Source of the DNA: Pyrenochaeta sp. MPI-SDFR-AT-0127
Lineage: Eukaryota; Ascomycota; Dothideomycetes; Pleosporales; Cucurbitariaceae
DNA: 64,000 bases
Assembly (NCBI GenBank): GCA_020747015.1
Contig: JAGTJM010000004.1
Coordinates: 930,001 to 994,000, forward strand
Reading direction: 5' to 3'
Part shown: in pieces, positions 32,740 to 44,668 of the stretch
Position numbering within the stretch: the stretch's first letter is position 1
How the letters are laid out: each line of letters starts with the position of its first letter
The notes under the pieces: model-generated
Databases searched by the model: none
Told to the model about the DNA's origin: nothing
Seen by the model: only the letters and a program-made list of their open reading frames with translations
Program-made: the position numbers and the translations under genes

Positions 32740-34988
32740 ATGCTTTGCGATGCATGCGCACAACACTTCACATTTGAAGACACCAAAGGCCTGCTGTGGA
32801 GAAAAAAAGACGCCCTTAAACAAGCTTTCCAGCAAAATTTTAATTATCCAGAGATTAAGAGCCTCAAAAACGAACATGATCGGTACCGACATGCCCTTGA
32901 ATCATCCAATGGAAAGTCGCCATTTCCAAGCCTTTATGGAACAAAAGCTGGGGTGCAGTATCCCTTCCTAGGCTCATATGCCTATCCTGTGTGGTCTCTG
33001 GATAAAAGACGCGTTTGGCACGAACTCAGGACATCCTCAGCGTTTAATGGATGCGATTTATGTAGAAGACTGGTCGCAATGGCACAGAACAATACATCAG
33101 CTACTATCGGTGAAAATGCTACGATTTCAAGCCACTGGTTTCTAGACGGATATGGTACCATACTGGATTGGCTATGCTTTGATGTGAATGATAAAAGTAA
33201 TATACTAACGATAAGATTCCATACAGCATTTGAACACAACAAACAAAGTAAGATCTTCAACTAGCATAGAGTATATCAAGAATGTTGATCATGTCACATG
33301 CAGAAAAGAAAAGAGCAATTTCGCTAGCTCTTTCTTCGACGTCAACGAAAGATAAAGGCTGTGTTGACTTCTTATCGAAATCCTTGCAAAATTGTTTGGA
33401 TGTTCATAAAACTTGTTCTCTAAGACAAGATAACTGGTTGCCAACTCGCCTGCTTGATGTGCGGTTGCATCGTGACGATAGAAACAGCGTCAGAGTGATT
33501 GAATCTGGATCACCCCAGATGCCGAAATCCGGTCCTGAGACCCGATACGTTACTCTCAGCCATGTGTGGGGAATGAAACATCCACTGAGCCTTACCAGGT
33601 CGAACTACAATGAGTTGAGGAGTCGTATCGACATAGAGACTATGCCTCAGTGCTTCTCAAACGCTGTGTACATCGTCCGTCAGTTAGGAATTAGCTTTCT
33701 CTGGATCGATTCTCTGTGGTATAGGCTATCCCATTAATTAGAAGTCTCTTTGCTTATGCCTGAACAGTATCATCCAAGACATGACTGAGGACTGGACAAG
33801 GGAATCAGCCGTTATGGGGAAAGTTTACACTAATGGATTGTGCAATGTTGCAGCTTGCGACGGCGCTGCTTCCAATTGCAGCATCTTCACGGAAAGAGAC
33901 TCGTGCCTTGGAGAACCTCTCATCGTATCCCACGAATACTCCGATCAATCTGTCCGGTTTACCTTGCTCCCAGATTGGGTAAATCTTACTTGGGATACAG
34001 CGCCACTGTACAGACGTGGTTGGGTTCTTCAAGAGCGCTTCCTGTCCTCTCGAGTCATGCACTTCTCAAAATTCCCATTTTGGGAATGCCGAGAGGAATT
34101 GTCTAGGGAGATATCCTCATCGCACAGAGAATTGCAATCTTTGTACTTCCCATCCCTCCCAGAGCCTCAAAGATCTTGGCTTGCCTCAACGATGAATGCT
34201 GACGAAGCTGTACTACACTGGTGGAAATTAGTCAAGTTATATACGAAATGTAGCTTAACCTACGGCACAGACAAATTGATCGCTCTTAGCGGGATAGCCC
34301 AGACCATGTCGAAAATGATAAATGAGCCATACTATGCGGGAATTTGGGGTGGCAAATATTTTGTCCTCGGTCTTGCGTGGAGGGTGAACAGAGGTTCACT
34401 GAGCCATGGGCTTGGATCCAAAAATTATCGAGGTATGTTGAATACTTGTAGTAATTATCGATTTTCCGGCGGACTGACTGTGCTCAAGCGCCATCATGGT
34501 CTTGAGCATCACCGGATGGTTCAACGTTTCTCTATGAGTTTCGTACCATACTGAAAACCCTGATCACTCCAATATCAATCATTACTACGCCTGAGACTGG
34601 AGATGTCTTTGGGGCACTCTCAGGTGGAAAATTCGCTGTGAGAGGAGTTCTATTCGAGGTGCACGATGCACGACGCCGACGGGAACATCTCAAGTTGAAG
34701 CAGTTCTGTCTCGACCATGAGTCTCCAGAAGTCTACGAGAACCATATATATCTGCTACCGCTAGCTGAAGTAATAGGGTCAGATACGGAGGGACGGTGCT
34801 TCACGGGCATCTATGTTCAGCAAATAGCAGAGTTTGATCATACAGGGAAATGCATGTGTGTTCGAATAGGGGAATGTGGAAACATGGATGGTGGTGGTGA
34901 CGGCTGGATGTTAGATGTTCCTTCGTGGGAAAAGCTCCTGACCCTCGAGCCTTCGGATGATGCCAACGAAATGCTAGTCATTGTGTGA
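32740..34988 (+). pseudogene. HET-domain protein gene with an in-frame stop
   Basis: Exons 32740-33247, 33304-33718 and from 33768, with phase-consistent junctions; the second junction rebuilds 'WIDSLCIIQD', a hallmark of HET proteins. The N-terminal part has CxxC pairs ('CDAC', 'CDLC'). The HET domain includes 'RYVTLSHVWG', 'MPQCFSNAVYIVRQLG', 'TEDWTRES' and 'YRRGWVLQERFLSSR'. A further intron from 34434 (GTATGT) to an AAG acceptor near 34489 leads to 'APSWS', a TGA stop at 34503-34505, and 'ASPDG'; the normal motif is Pro-Ser-Trp-Ser-Trp-Ala-Ser, so the second Trp codon has become a stop. The frame then stays open and protein-like to 34988. Either this is a recent pseudogene or an alternative acceptor just after the stop removes the motif. 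HET proteins trigger cell death on non-self recognition. Confidence 0.75.
34503..34505 (+). other. In-frame TGA in the conserved WSWAS motif of the HET gene
   Basis: The codon sits exactly where the family has the second Trp of its Trp-Ser-Trp signature. TGG to TGA needs one change. Everything on either side remains in the expected frame, so a single nonsense change is the simplest reading. Confidence 0.65.
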
Positions 34989-37611
34989 GCTCCTTACGAA
35001 ATCTGCATAAGGGTTTTTTTTCATCTCCCCGTCTAGGAAGTTTGTTTTTTGGACAGATTTAAAAAGCACAAATTACCTTTTAAAACTACGAGAAGAGATT
35101 TAGGTGAAGCTTGATATCTTCACTCGCTCTAAAGTTGTTTTCTATTGTAGGTTTTATGAAACAAAGACTGTAAAATTGACAATAAAATGCAGTACGACTT
35201 GCGAGCGCTCTCAAATAGATAGGCTTTCGACAGTAGACGGCATTAGCTGCTCCTTAACAATACCAAATTCCACATTGTCCGCATCACTCCCCTGGCGATA
35301 GGTTTCCATTGTTGATCCCGAAGTTTTACGATGAGACTTGCTTTCATATGGGGACTAATCTGAACAGAAAGATGAAGGTGCGCTCGCACTGTTCTGACTA
35401 TGTGAAAGGTTAGATAACACAGCAGGTGGCTCTATAGTATACGAGTTGTAAGTGACAGACTTAATGGATCTCAAGATTTCACATAACCTGGATTAGAAGT
35501 GTTACGGCTGTACAAGTGGGCAAATAAGATGGCTTCACCTATGCACGTTGAGTGGAGGCGAAGAGTGAAGATATGGTCCAATACTAAGAGTATGCATAGT
35601 ACAGTACTAGAGAATCTACTAAGCACAAAAGAAAAAAATCCAGATGTGAGTGACCGGTGTGTTGAGACAACCGAACAGAATGACTGGAAAAAGGTTAACT
35701 AGACTGATTCAAGGTGAGAGAGCTTTCGATCGTTAAGTAGCACAATTCATTTGATCAGCTCATATTATGAGGGGTGGCGATTCAAACGTCTGGCAATAGG
35801 GACATACATTGTTAGGGCGGTGGCGGAAAACCTGCCAAGGCGTCTTCGAAGCAGATATTCTGTCCACGGTTGCAGTCACCTACCACTTCACCTCGTAGTA
35901 CGCTAGGGCTAGTAGCTCTTCATTTCCTCCAACACACCCTAGTTGATCCGCTCATCCTTCCCCAGCATTTTAAATACTGATCTCCTAGTATGTTTTAATG
36001 ACGTTTGACACTACTCCAATCTCGCTGCCAGCTCTGCTTGTATTCCCTATCTCGATGAGCCGTGCTGAATAATGTCACAATCAAGTTCTATGTTTATATT
36101 GGGCGTTTTCTTGGTGAGATGGCTACTTGTTCATGTCTTTTTGCAGATGGGATTTTCGTGATAGACTATGCTGCTACGCTTAGGATACCTCTATTGTTCT
36201 TAGGCGCCAACATCTGGCTCTGGTCTCTTATCTCCCTCCTCTCTTAGGGACTGACTCTTGGAGAGGGTTACGCTACGCCTCGACTCCATACCCAGGAAGT
36301 TCATCGCGAGACTGTCCTTGTCAAGAAACCTTTAGGCTCGCTATGTTGGATGACGCGGCCACGAGGACCATCGCGGCCGTCAGGGATTTAGGCCGTCGAC
36401 CAGTCTTACGACAACAGCGCTGATGCAAAATAGATACTTAATGGACAATACGAGCAAGCGTTTTTCCGGCAGATTTACCAGACTGAACACTTGCATATAT
36501 TCGAATGGCGCATCTTCGTCACCTAATCCTGATCACAGTGTTTTGGGGAACCTATTGAGTTCAGACGCTTGGCACCATGCACACCATGTCGAGACGAATT
36601 ACGTGACCTTCAACGCATGCAGCACTACGCGGTCAACCCTCCCTGTATCATTTGTGGCAACGCCCACTCGTCATACCTCCCAGTCCACTTACACGTACAT
36701 GGATTGGGCACGCTGGTGTTCCCACATAGGGATGCAACTTGGAGGTCAACTATTACTGGGTGAGTAACTCGACGTCAGTGATGACGTGACAGGAACTTGG
36801 GCGATCGATTGGAGCTTACTCTGGGCCATGCTTCTTCTCCAGCCTCGATAATGCTTATCGATTAGCATCCTCCTCAAAAGACGACAAAGTTCAACAAGAA
36901 ATATGCACGGAGAATCGTCAGGCAAATAAAAGGCGGGTTTTCTCCCTTCGACCACATATCGTTTCGCTATCAAGCACTGGCAGTTTGCAGCGCATGCGAA
37001 AGTCGAGGTTGCGCACAAGTTTGAAGCCAGATAAATCCTACGAAGAAAATGGTTGGAGTGTGTCATGTCCCATGTCAATGTTGGTGTCCACTGCCCAGTC
37101 GGCTTCATTTCCACTCCAAGGGACCCCCTGTCGTCGTCCCGCTGTCTTAACCCACATCAAACACACGGGGCCGACGTCCGCGCGCCACAGCTATCCAAAC
37201 CAATCTTAACGGTTGGTGGCTTTGGCACGGTGAAATGTCACTCCATCCTCTCTTTGCGCGTTTACATCCGTGTCCTGCAGTAGGAGAGTGATCTAGACCG
37301 AGTCATCCCCATTACCCCAGAGTATCTCTCGCAATTTTTGTGGATTGAAGGTTCTTACGAATGCTCGAGCGCTTGGCCGGCGGTATTCGCTTCCTGCGGC
37401 GCCACGGAGCGTGAGGCGCAATCTCATGAACCTGGATCCCACCACCGCTACTCCCAGTGTGACAGATTGCGTCCAGCCACAGGGGCTGCGAAAAACTTCG
37501 TTGAGTTCTCGAATTTCTCCATGCCAGCTATCGTCGAGAACATTACTAGCCGTTGCTGCCTTCGCGGCCTTTAGCGCCCACTCGGAACCCTAAAGTCGCC
37601 CCTCGATACAC
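34989..37611. other. Gene-poor 2.6-kb interval
   Basis: No supported gene. The first part (35.0-35.7 kb) is AT-rich with many stops. Near 36570-36760 one frame reads CxxC-x(n)-CxxC ('CTPCRDEL', 'CIICGNAH'), which may be a fragment of a zinc-binding protein, but no exon structure could be built around it. The last part contains the promoter of the ankyrin gene. Decayed accessory DNA is the likely content. Confidence 0.4.
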
Positions 37612-39477
37612 ATGCCGAGTTTGTGTTCCGCCTCGCCGCGACAAATGCCTCAGTCCAGCACAATCGCTGCCAGATGCGCTGCGCTTAACACATCCATTGC
37701 CCAGGTAAATTCAGGCGGCCACAGAGGCTGTGCACGTGCTGATCATCATTCCAGGTTATTCCGGATATCAGCAGCTTTGCGCGACGAGCGCGCGAGTCTA
37801 GGCATGAACTGAACGCCATCAACAGCGATCTGCTGGTCATTAGAACCGGGCTTGGCATTGCGCAGGATGACTTTTCGTCGTCTGGATCCAAGCTGCCCAC
37901 CGCGCTACTTGATGCATTCTCTCAAATTCTAGATTCGTGCGATGACACGAGCGAGCGCCTACACAAGACTTTCCTCAAGTTGTCTTGTAGTCAGTCACCA
38001 AAAGATGACTGGCAGTCGCTCAAGGACGGGAATCTGGTGAATCTACGACACGACCTTGATGGCTCCAAGATCGTGCTGGAGCTTGCTCTGGACTATATCA
38101 CATTGTGAGTGTGAACTTCCATGGAGTGTCGGCATGTGCTGGGCGCACGCTTATTGTAATAGATTCGGTCAACAAGATACTATCGACTCATTCTTGAAGT
38201 GCTATGTCAGTGATCTTATCGCAAGCAGCGATGAATTGCTGAAAAGGACAGACAAGGAAGAGATCCATGTCAATTTGACAGCACGTGACAGACTCCCTTC
38301 ACTACTGCAGGCTATTCGTCTTCTGCGTTCCTGCATCACAGCTATATCCAGGGAGACAGCAGCGACGTCATCACCATCAACGTCATCGCAGCCAATGAAA
38401 AGAACGACAACGCCACGGCCTGATTCATTAGAACCTTCATTAGGCGAGTCACGCCGGAGTGGGAGAATCAGTCCATCCCAGCAGCCCTCGAAGGAATCCA
38501 GTGGGGGTAAAAGTATTGGAACCTGGCTTGCAGATATACCTTCTTTCGAAGACGCCCCACCTCTTACACATTCGGCCATCCGAAGAGTAGTAGACAACCC
38601 GCAAACTAAACGAGTTTCCCGCAGCAACCTGACCCCGTCACGTGGCACCTTCTACACCGACGATGGCGTCTCATCCAGCCGAACATTGATCGCACCTGAG
38701 TCAAGACTAAGGAAGTCGCGAAGCTGGTGTTCTGACCTGACAATTCTCAATCTCCGAAAATCCAAGGTAGCCCAAGCATCGAAGTACTCGCCCACAATGT
38801 CCACCTCTGACGTTTCGGTCTTCCACCAAAAGCTCACGTCTGATAGAATTGCTGTCACGAAGGCCAACAGGAAAGACCTGGATGTCGATCAGAGGGCGGC
38901 TGTAGATCGGATTCTGGCAAACATTCCAGCAGAGGCTACTGCTGCCGAGGTAGAACGCGTCTTGTGGGAGGGTGCCAATCCAATGGTGTCGCATCCAGAG
39001 TTCGGCTACTTCTTTATCAGAGCAGCATATGAGATGTCACCTGACGTTCTCAAGGTATTGCTCGACTTTGGTGCCGACATCACTCGAACGACATCCGCAC
39101 CAAACTACCACTATTCTGCAATGCACGCTGCTGCACTAGGACGACAACTGAACACGATACAATACCTGGTCTCGCTAGGACAGTCAATCGATTGTACAAA
39201 TAATCTTGGCGAAACTCCATTACACCTTGCCGTGAAGACGCCAGGAGGGTATGAAGTGGCCAAATATCTTTTGGAAGTGGGTGCAGACGTCAACCATGAA
39301 GCCAAGAGCGGCTCGACGCCCTTGCAGGTCACACTCAACGCAACGCAGCTCGAGGGCAAACAACGAGGCATGTTCATCGGTTTGTTGCGATCGCATGGAG
39401 CCGAGGGCGACGTGAGTAGGGATATGGATGGCAGGAGAGGGGACTCGAAGGGAAGGAGCGTGCTAGGCATTAGTTGA
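37612..39477 (+). CDS. Ankyrin-repeat protein with fungal NLR-type N-terminal domain
   Basis: Three exons, phase-consistent: 37612-37704, 37755-38104, 38163-39477; product 585 residues. An in-frame stop precedes 37612; a second ATG at 37645 is possible. Residues about 15-190 are helical, with heptad-like Leu/Ile spacing ('SFARRARESRHELNAINSDL'), as in the N-terminal domain found on fungal NLR-like and ankyrin proteins. A long Ser/Pro/Arg-rich linker follows. Ankyrin repeats occupy roughly residues 410-560 ('HYSAMHAAALGRQ', 'LGETPLHLAVKTPGG', 'YLLEVGADVNHEA', 'SGSTPLQVTLN'). No NACHT or NB-ARC nucleotide-binding site lies between the two, so it is not a complete NLR. A role in recognition or signalling is family-based inference. 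Confidence 0.75.
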
Positions 39478-40388
39478 GCGACTCGTAATCAGCAAATGAA
39501 AGCTTCGCCTTTCGACGAAAAGTCAACATCCAACATCTGGGATTTGCCAAGGATTTGTCCCAGCCCCCGATATCCATTTGAATCATAATTCGCTACAACA
39601 GGGACATGTCTAGATCCAAATATTAATCAGAAAGTCATACGTGATGCAAAGTAATTAAGCATACTTCATGGCTAATCCATAGATCTTCACGCCTTGAGGG
39701 ATTTCATGCGGACGCGGCTAACTAGATCTAGTTTCCATTGCATGCAATTTACAGCCTCAAGTCTGATCAGTCCTGGTGATAGTGTGCTCCCCTGCAAAGC
39801 TCATCAGCTTGCCTATGTTTCTCTCTTTCCTGCCATTTTCTCAATTCCAGACTCGGCCCTCATTAGTGACGCGCATGACTCAAGTGAGGCTACAGTTAAG
39901 CACACGACACTTGGGCACGTGTCAACTGTAACACTAGCCACGATTCAACGTCATACAACAGCCTCACATCGATAGTAAGATAATTCAGTCGCAAAAATTC
40001 TCCAGGGCTGCACATGGTCTTTCTGCTTCACGATCCGGAGTTGGCACTAGGCTGTGTATTCTATATACTCGAATACGAGCTCAGCTCGGAAAACCTAACA
40101 TATTCGTCACTGCGATGGGCAAGCCATTTAGGCGATGAGTCGTACGATCATGAGACCATACATTGAATGCTATACATCTAATGCTATACAGTCAAGAGGT
40201 CTTTGACTCGATCAAGGAATTCAAAACGCAAACTCAGCACCTGAAGAGACATGCTATAAAGCGTGCTGGCCTACTTGATCAACAACTACACAGAAGCCTA
40301 CCAAACGTCCCTTCAGCGAAACAGACAGAAACACCTCAAACGAGCGGCCAAACACGATCTCGATACTTGCAGTTCCAAAACCAACACC
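39478..40388. other. Intergenic, no supported gene
   Basis: 911 bp between the ankyrin gene and a small ORF. A 93-codon frame at 39694-39975 has no features. Nothing else seen. Confidence 0.4.
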
Positions 40389-40625
40389 ATGTGCGGCAGT
40401 ATCAAGGTATCGTACAACTGCGGCTGGCGCGTCGAGTCCGGAACGATACAGTGCGATGTCGACGACGGAAAGAAGATAAATGGATGGCACGTACCTCTCC
40501 ATCGTCAGGTTATAGATGCAGGCACGGATTGCTTTCTGTGTACCAAATATGGGGTCCATCATCTGGAAGCGCCTGCAGAGGAGTTGGCGAAGGAGCGAGA
40601 GAAAGCGAAGCAATATGAGCGGTGA
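40389..40625 (+). CDS. Small Cys-containing hypothetical protein
   Basis: 78 residues from an ATG at 40389, with 'MCGSIKVSYNCGW', a further Cys, then 'DCFLC' and a charged Lys/Glu helix at the end. The opening Met-Cys and spaced Cys/Trp residues resemble many small fungal proteins of unknown function with a putative zinc knuckle. A longer frame from 40263 exists, but its extra residues look like leader. No signal peptide. I cannot assign a function and it may be spurious. Confidence 0.35.
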   Translation: MCGSIKVSYNCGWRVESGTIQCDVDDGKKINGWHVPLHRQVIDAGTDCFLCTKYGVHHLEAPAEELAKEREKAKQYER

Positions 40626-40889
40626 GAGGTGGCAGAAGTAGTGATTGGTATTTAATTTAGACTAGATGGCGAAATTAGCATCATAGTCTAGGACGCTAGT
40701 AGGAGAAGGGAGGCGGTGAAAGTTTTCATGCGGGCCCGGAATGCTTGAATCACATTTCGAGAAAACATGGCGCAGAGATAGTTAAGTAAAAGGCTAACAG
40801 ATTCAATATAGTAAATTTAATTTTCATTTCATTTTTTGAGCGCACAGATTGTGTCCCTACTTGCAAATCATGCTAGTCTTGATCTGATT

Positions 40890-42469
40890 CTAGTTCGACC
40901 CCAATTTGAAGCCTCCAGGAACATTCTTCTGGAAGAACCTCTTCGGATCATACTTCGCACTGACTTCCCTCAAGAACTGCCTAGCACTATCCCCATAGCT
41001 CTCAATAACCTTTTGCGAGCCGTAGCTATAGTTCATGAACCGGTATCTCGCGCCATTTCCCTTGGCCTCTGCCGCTTTGTCAATTGCATCTAGCAGAGCT
41101 AAGGAAGTCTGTACAATCTGATCGTCGTCCTTTGCCTCCGACCATACCGGATTGATCAAGACATTAATGTACGGACCATCGTATGCACTTAGACCCATCG
41201 CGTTCCGTCCACCTTCTGCTGATTTCTGGAGCATTTGCGAGGTCATCGGTTGTAACACAATAGAAAAAGCTAGATCTTTGGCTTCTTGAATCGGTGCAAT
41301 GTGTTTCCGGAACAACGCCTGCACCTCGAGAAGAAGGTCAATGTCTGGTTTGATAGTTGTTGTGAAATAAAGGTTTCGTCCGCCATCAACACTGAAACTA
41401 GATTGCTCAGCTGTAAACTCTACTAAGGATGCCTGTCGTAAGGAAGAGTTGAGGCGTGGCTGGATAGCTGTGAAGTTGGCAAGAGACTCAGGACCAGGCT
41501 CAATCGTTTGGTGACTTGCGTGATACAAGCTCAACACGGTGATTTCTCCGCCGGCTATTTTGGCCCATCCAGAAGACAGCAACAGATGTGCATCTGGGTC
41601 TGGAGTTGACGAGGTCGCAAATTCGTAGAGAGCACGTACAGCATCCGGATACGATGTTCCTGGATGCACCGTCATTCCACCCCATAGCTTACCGAGCGGG
41701 AAAGTTGGTAAAACTATTTTAGTGACGATACCAAAATTGTTGCTACCGCCCTTCAGTGCTGCAAACAAATCTGGATTACTGGTTTTGTTTGCATTCACAA
41801 TCTTGCCAGAAGCAAGCACGACTTCGAAATTGGCAACTGTATCGCAGACAAAGCCATGGCGTCCAGAAAAGTATGATAGACCACCTATAAACGTCAAACT
41901 CTGCTTGCATTTAATAGAAAGGTTTTCGACTTACCACCTGTTGTCAAGCCGGTGACACCCACACGCGACACACGACCACCGACTGTTGCAAGGCCTTCAG
42001 TTGCAAGCTTTTCATATACGCTGCCCCATCGCTCGCCTGCCCCTATGGATACGGTGCTGTTATCCGCGTTTATAGTGATGCCGGTCAAGTTACGCATGTC
42101 GATTACTAGGCGATTGCCGATATTTGCAGCGCCCTTCCATGGTGTATGACCGCCACCTCGTACACCGATTTCAGCGTCACATTGTACAGCTTCTCGAACT
42201 AGTTGCGCAACATCCTCTGCTGTTTCTGGGATGGCGATGCCAGAAGGAGTTATGCCATTGTTGAATGCTGTGAAGTAAGACTTGTTGCGCTCCTTGAACT
42301 CTGGCGAATCTCGTTGCAGAACGGTAACTGTCATATTGCACTGTTTATGATTTCTTGGTGAGGTATAGGTGCGGAAGAGCGTGCAGCAATCGTGTTTCCG
42401 AGGTGAGGTGCGATCAGCCAGAGCATAACTTGTGAAAGCGAAGAGCATAAAAATGCTTAGCCGTGCCAT
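40890..42469 (-). CDS. Secreted berberine-bridge-like FAD oxidase
   Basis: Two exons: 42469-41935 and 41884-40890 (51-nt between, 50-nt intron 41934-41885), product 509 residues. A longer frame begins with TTG; the ATG at 42469 opens a clear signal peptide ('MARLSIFMLFAFTSYALA'). The PCMH-type FAD domain holds 'GVRGGGHTPW', with His108 as the expected 8-alpha-histidyl FAD attachment site. The second attachment Cys of true berberine-bridge enzymes is absent (that loop reads 'VGVTGLTTGG'), so a single covalent link as in 6-hydroxynicotine oxidase-like members is likely. The BBE C-terminal motif 'YDPKRFFQ' is present. Such enzymes oxidise alcohols, amines or C-C bonds with O2. It is divergent to the SDR gene across 856 bp. 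Confidence 0.9.
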
Positions 42470-43325
42470 GTTCTGCAATTTCAATGGAACAAGTAGCGCC
42501 TAAATGGTCCCACTTCTTTGGAAGAAGGAAGACCCCAAGGAAGATATGTGTAACGTTGCCAGAGCGCTAGTCCTAATTAGCGCCTTCCTTGCAGCTCACC
42601 AAGTTGGTTGCGCCCCGTGCACATGGACATCCTCAACGGTCTCAGCCTCATGTTCACTGCTGACTATTCATGGAATGACGTTGATGCTGCGGTGGACAAG
42701 GTGATCGCATCGAAGTCTTCGAACACGACCCGTACTTTCGCTCCGACTCGCTCGATGTACAGCGATTGATCTGTCGGACTCCGAGGAAGTCAGCGGTAGA
42801 CGAACAGCTTCGACAGCAACATAGAGTGTCACCAGCTGCGCCGCAATGTGGACACTACAGGGTATACCCTAGAAAAACTCTAATCAAGCATTCACGGCTA
42901 AAAAAAAACAAGTATGGGCATGCGTTGACGAACTGTGAAGATGGCATGTAGACTCGTGGCATTCTCCGCTCGTATCGCGTGGCATGGGGATCCGGCTCAC
43001 CCCACGGTGACGGGACACGGTAGTGAGAGGTTGCACCAGGATATGACTCAATTCGTGAACAATGCAGCGTTGTTTGTAAGCTTGAGCTGCAAATACGCGT
43101 CCAATGCGCAGACACTCCGAGTGAATCAACATCGAGAGAAGTGGCGTGAGTGACGGAGCAGGGTTGACCAGAAAGGGAAAGGCTCGCGTTGTCTTAATCA
43201 AGCATAGTCACACGCTGTACTACCTCGAGCATTGAATGCACTCATCTTAATTCACGAACGTCACTCAATTGCAACAGTCCCTAATCAAACTTGCACATAG
43301 TATCACAATCCAACAGACTCAAACT
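42470..43325. promoter_or_regulatory. Divergent intergenic region between FAD oxidase and SDR
   Basis: 856 bp between two divergent start codons, expected to contain both promoters. Short ORFs on both strands lack any domain signal. No specific binding site recognised. Confidence 0.4.
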
Positions 43326-44393
43326 ATGGAAGCGACTCCCGGGAGCCTCGGTACAGTACTTGTTTTCGGCGGAGGCGGGTTTCTAGGCACGGCAGTGGTT
43401 GAGCAACTGCTCGATACAGACCGCTGGGATTCAATCGTAGTCGCAAGCAGGAATCCAAGTCAAAATCTACCAAATGTATCATATCGCAAGGTCGACATCT
43501 GCGACGCAAAGAGCGTGAAGGCGCTGATTGACGAGGTCAAACCACGCTTAGTACTACATTTGGTGTCTCCTCACTACAACGCCAAACCGCAGACACTCTA
43601 CGACTCTAACGTCACTGGAACCAGAATCTTCCTCGATGTCTGTCTGGAGAGTCCGCACGTCGAGGCGCTGCTCTACACATCGTCGAATAGAGTCATTGCA
43701 AACCCCACGCCTGCAACGCTTACCGAAGATGATATCGAGCTCTTCAATGAATCCAGCAAAACTCATCCTTACTGCAAGACGAAAGCAGTTGCGGATGCTA
43801 TGGTAATGAATGCGAATGGTCCCAACCTAAAAACAGCAATTCTACGCGTCCCCATTGTATACGGCGGAAGAGATCAGCACATGGAGATTGTGATGGGCTT
43901 CTTCGAAAAAGGGCAAACAAAGACGCAACTCGGCGACAATAAAGCGCCCTTCGAGATTGTTCATGTGGACAATGCTGCACATGCACACGTTCTTGCCTCA
44001 AAAGCATTGCTATCTCCAAGCAGCCCAGAGAACAGCATTGCAGGTCACGCGTTCTCCATCACCGACGACAATCCCATGTGCTGGTGGGACTTTGCACGAA
44101 AAGTCTGGGCCGAGGCAGGCGATAAGACGACCCTGGATCAAGTCACGGTAATTCCCTTCTGGCTCATACTTTGCGCAGCGTCGGTGTGGGAGTGGGCATG
44201 CTGGCTATTCACGCTCGGGATGGTGAGGGCAACAGAATTCAACCACTACAACATCGACACACTGAGGCAGGGAAATTGTGTATTGGATATCTCGAAAGCG
44301 AAGAGGATGCTGGGGTACAAGCCCATTGTCTCCAGTGAAGAAGGAATACGCCGAGCTACACAGAGGGCGCTCAGTGAGAGGAAAAAGGCTTGA
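43326..44393 (+). CDS. NAD(P)-dependent 3-beta-HSD/sterol-4-carboxylate dehydrogenase-like protein (extended SDR)
   Basis: Single frame of 355 residues from the ATG at 43326 (the longer frame starts only with TTG). The N-terminal 'VLVFGGGGFLG' is the GxxGxxG dinucleotide-binding loop, and the following acidic/basic region ends strand 2. 'YTSSNRV' supplies the catalytic Ser/Thr region and 'HPYCKTKA' the YxxxK pair. 'ILRVPIVYGG' is the conserved substrate-side segment of extended SDRs. A hydrophobic stretch near residues 275-305 ('FWLILCAASVWEWACWLF') suggests membrane association, as in ERG26-like enzymes. Family members oxidise a 3-hydroxy group or reduce a ketone; the substrate is unknown. 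It lies between two oxidase genes and a P450, consistent with a tailoring role. Confidence 0.88.
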   Translation: MEATPGSLGTVLVFGGGGFLGTAVVEQLLDTDRWDSIVVASRNPSQNLPNVSYRKVDICDAKSVKALIDEVKPRLVLHLVSPHYNAKPQTLYDSNVTGTRIFLDVCLESPHVEALLYTSSNRVIANPTPATLTEDDIELFNESSKTHPYCKTKAVADAMVMNANGPNLKTAILRVPIVYGGRDQHMEIVMGFFEKGQTKTQLGDNKAPFEIVHVDNAAHAHVLASKALLSPSSPENSIAGHAFSITDDNPMCWWDFARKVWAEAGDKTTLDQVTVIPFWLILCAASVWEWACWLFTLGMVRATEFNHYNIDTLRQGNCVLDISKAKRMLGYKPIVSSEEGIRRATQRALSERKKA

Positions 44394-44668
44394 AAGAATA
44401 CTCCAATTATATAGAAAAAAAAAACTCTAGAAAAGTGCAATCGATGATATACTTACCATAAAAGACATACATGTACGTGGACGTGGAATAATGCAAAGCG
44501 TGATGAAACCTCAAACGTTCCACCCAGGACAAAACCTCGCTCAGAGTCTAGACCTTTACAAGTGCGGTATCATAGGAAAGCCACAAAGAAAAAAAATTGC
44601 AAACAGCGTCCTTTCCTCTATAAGTCTTCCGGCCATAAGTTCGAATCGCTAAACAGAAATCAAGCTGC

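Noticed and set aside
44630..44660. GTTCGAATC, like a tRNA B box
   Set aside because: No pairing T-stem around it and no A box or acceptor stem at the right distance.
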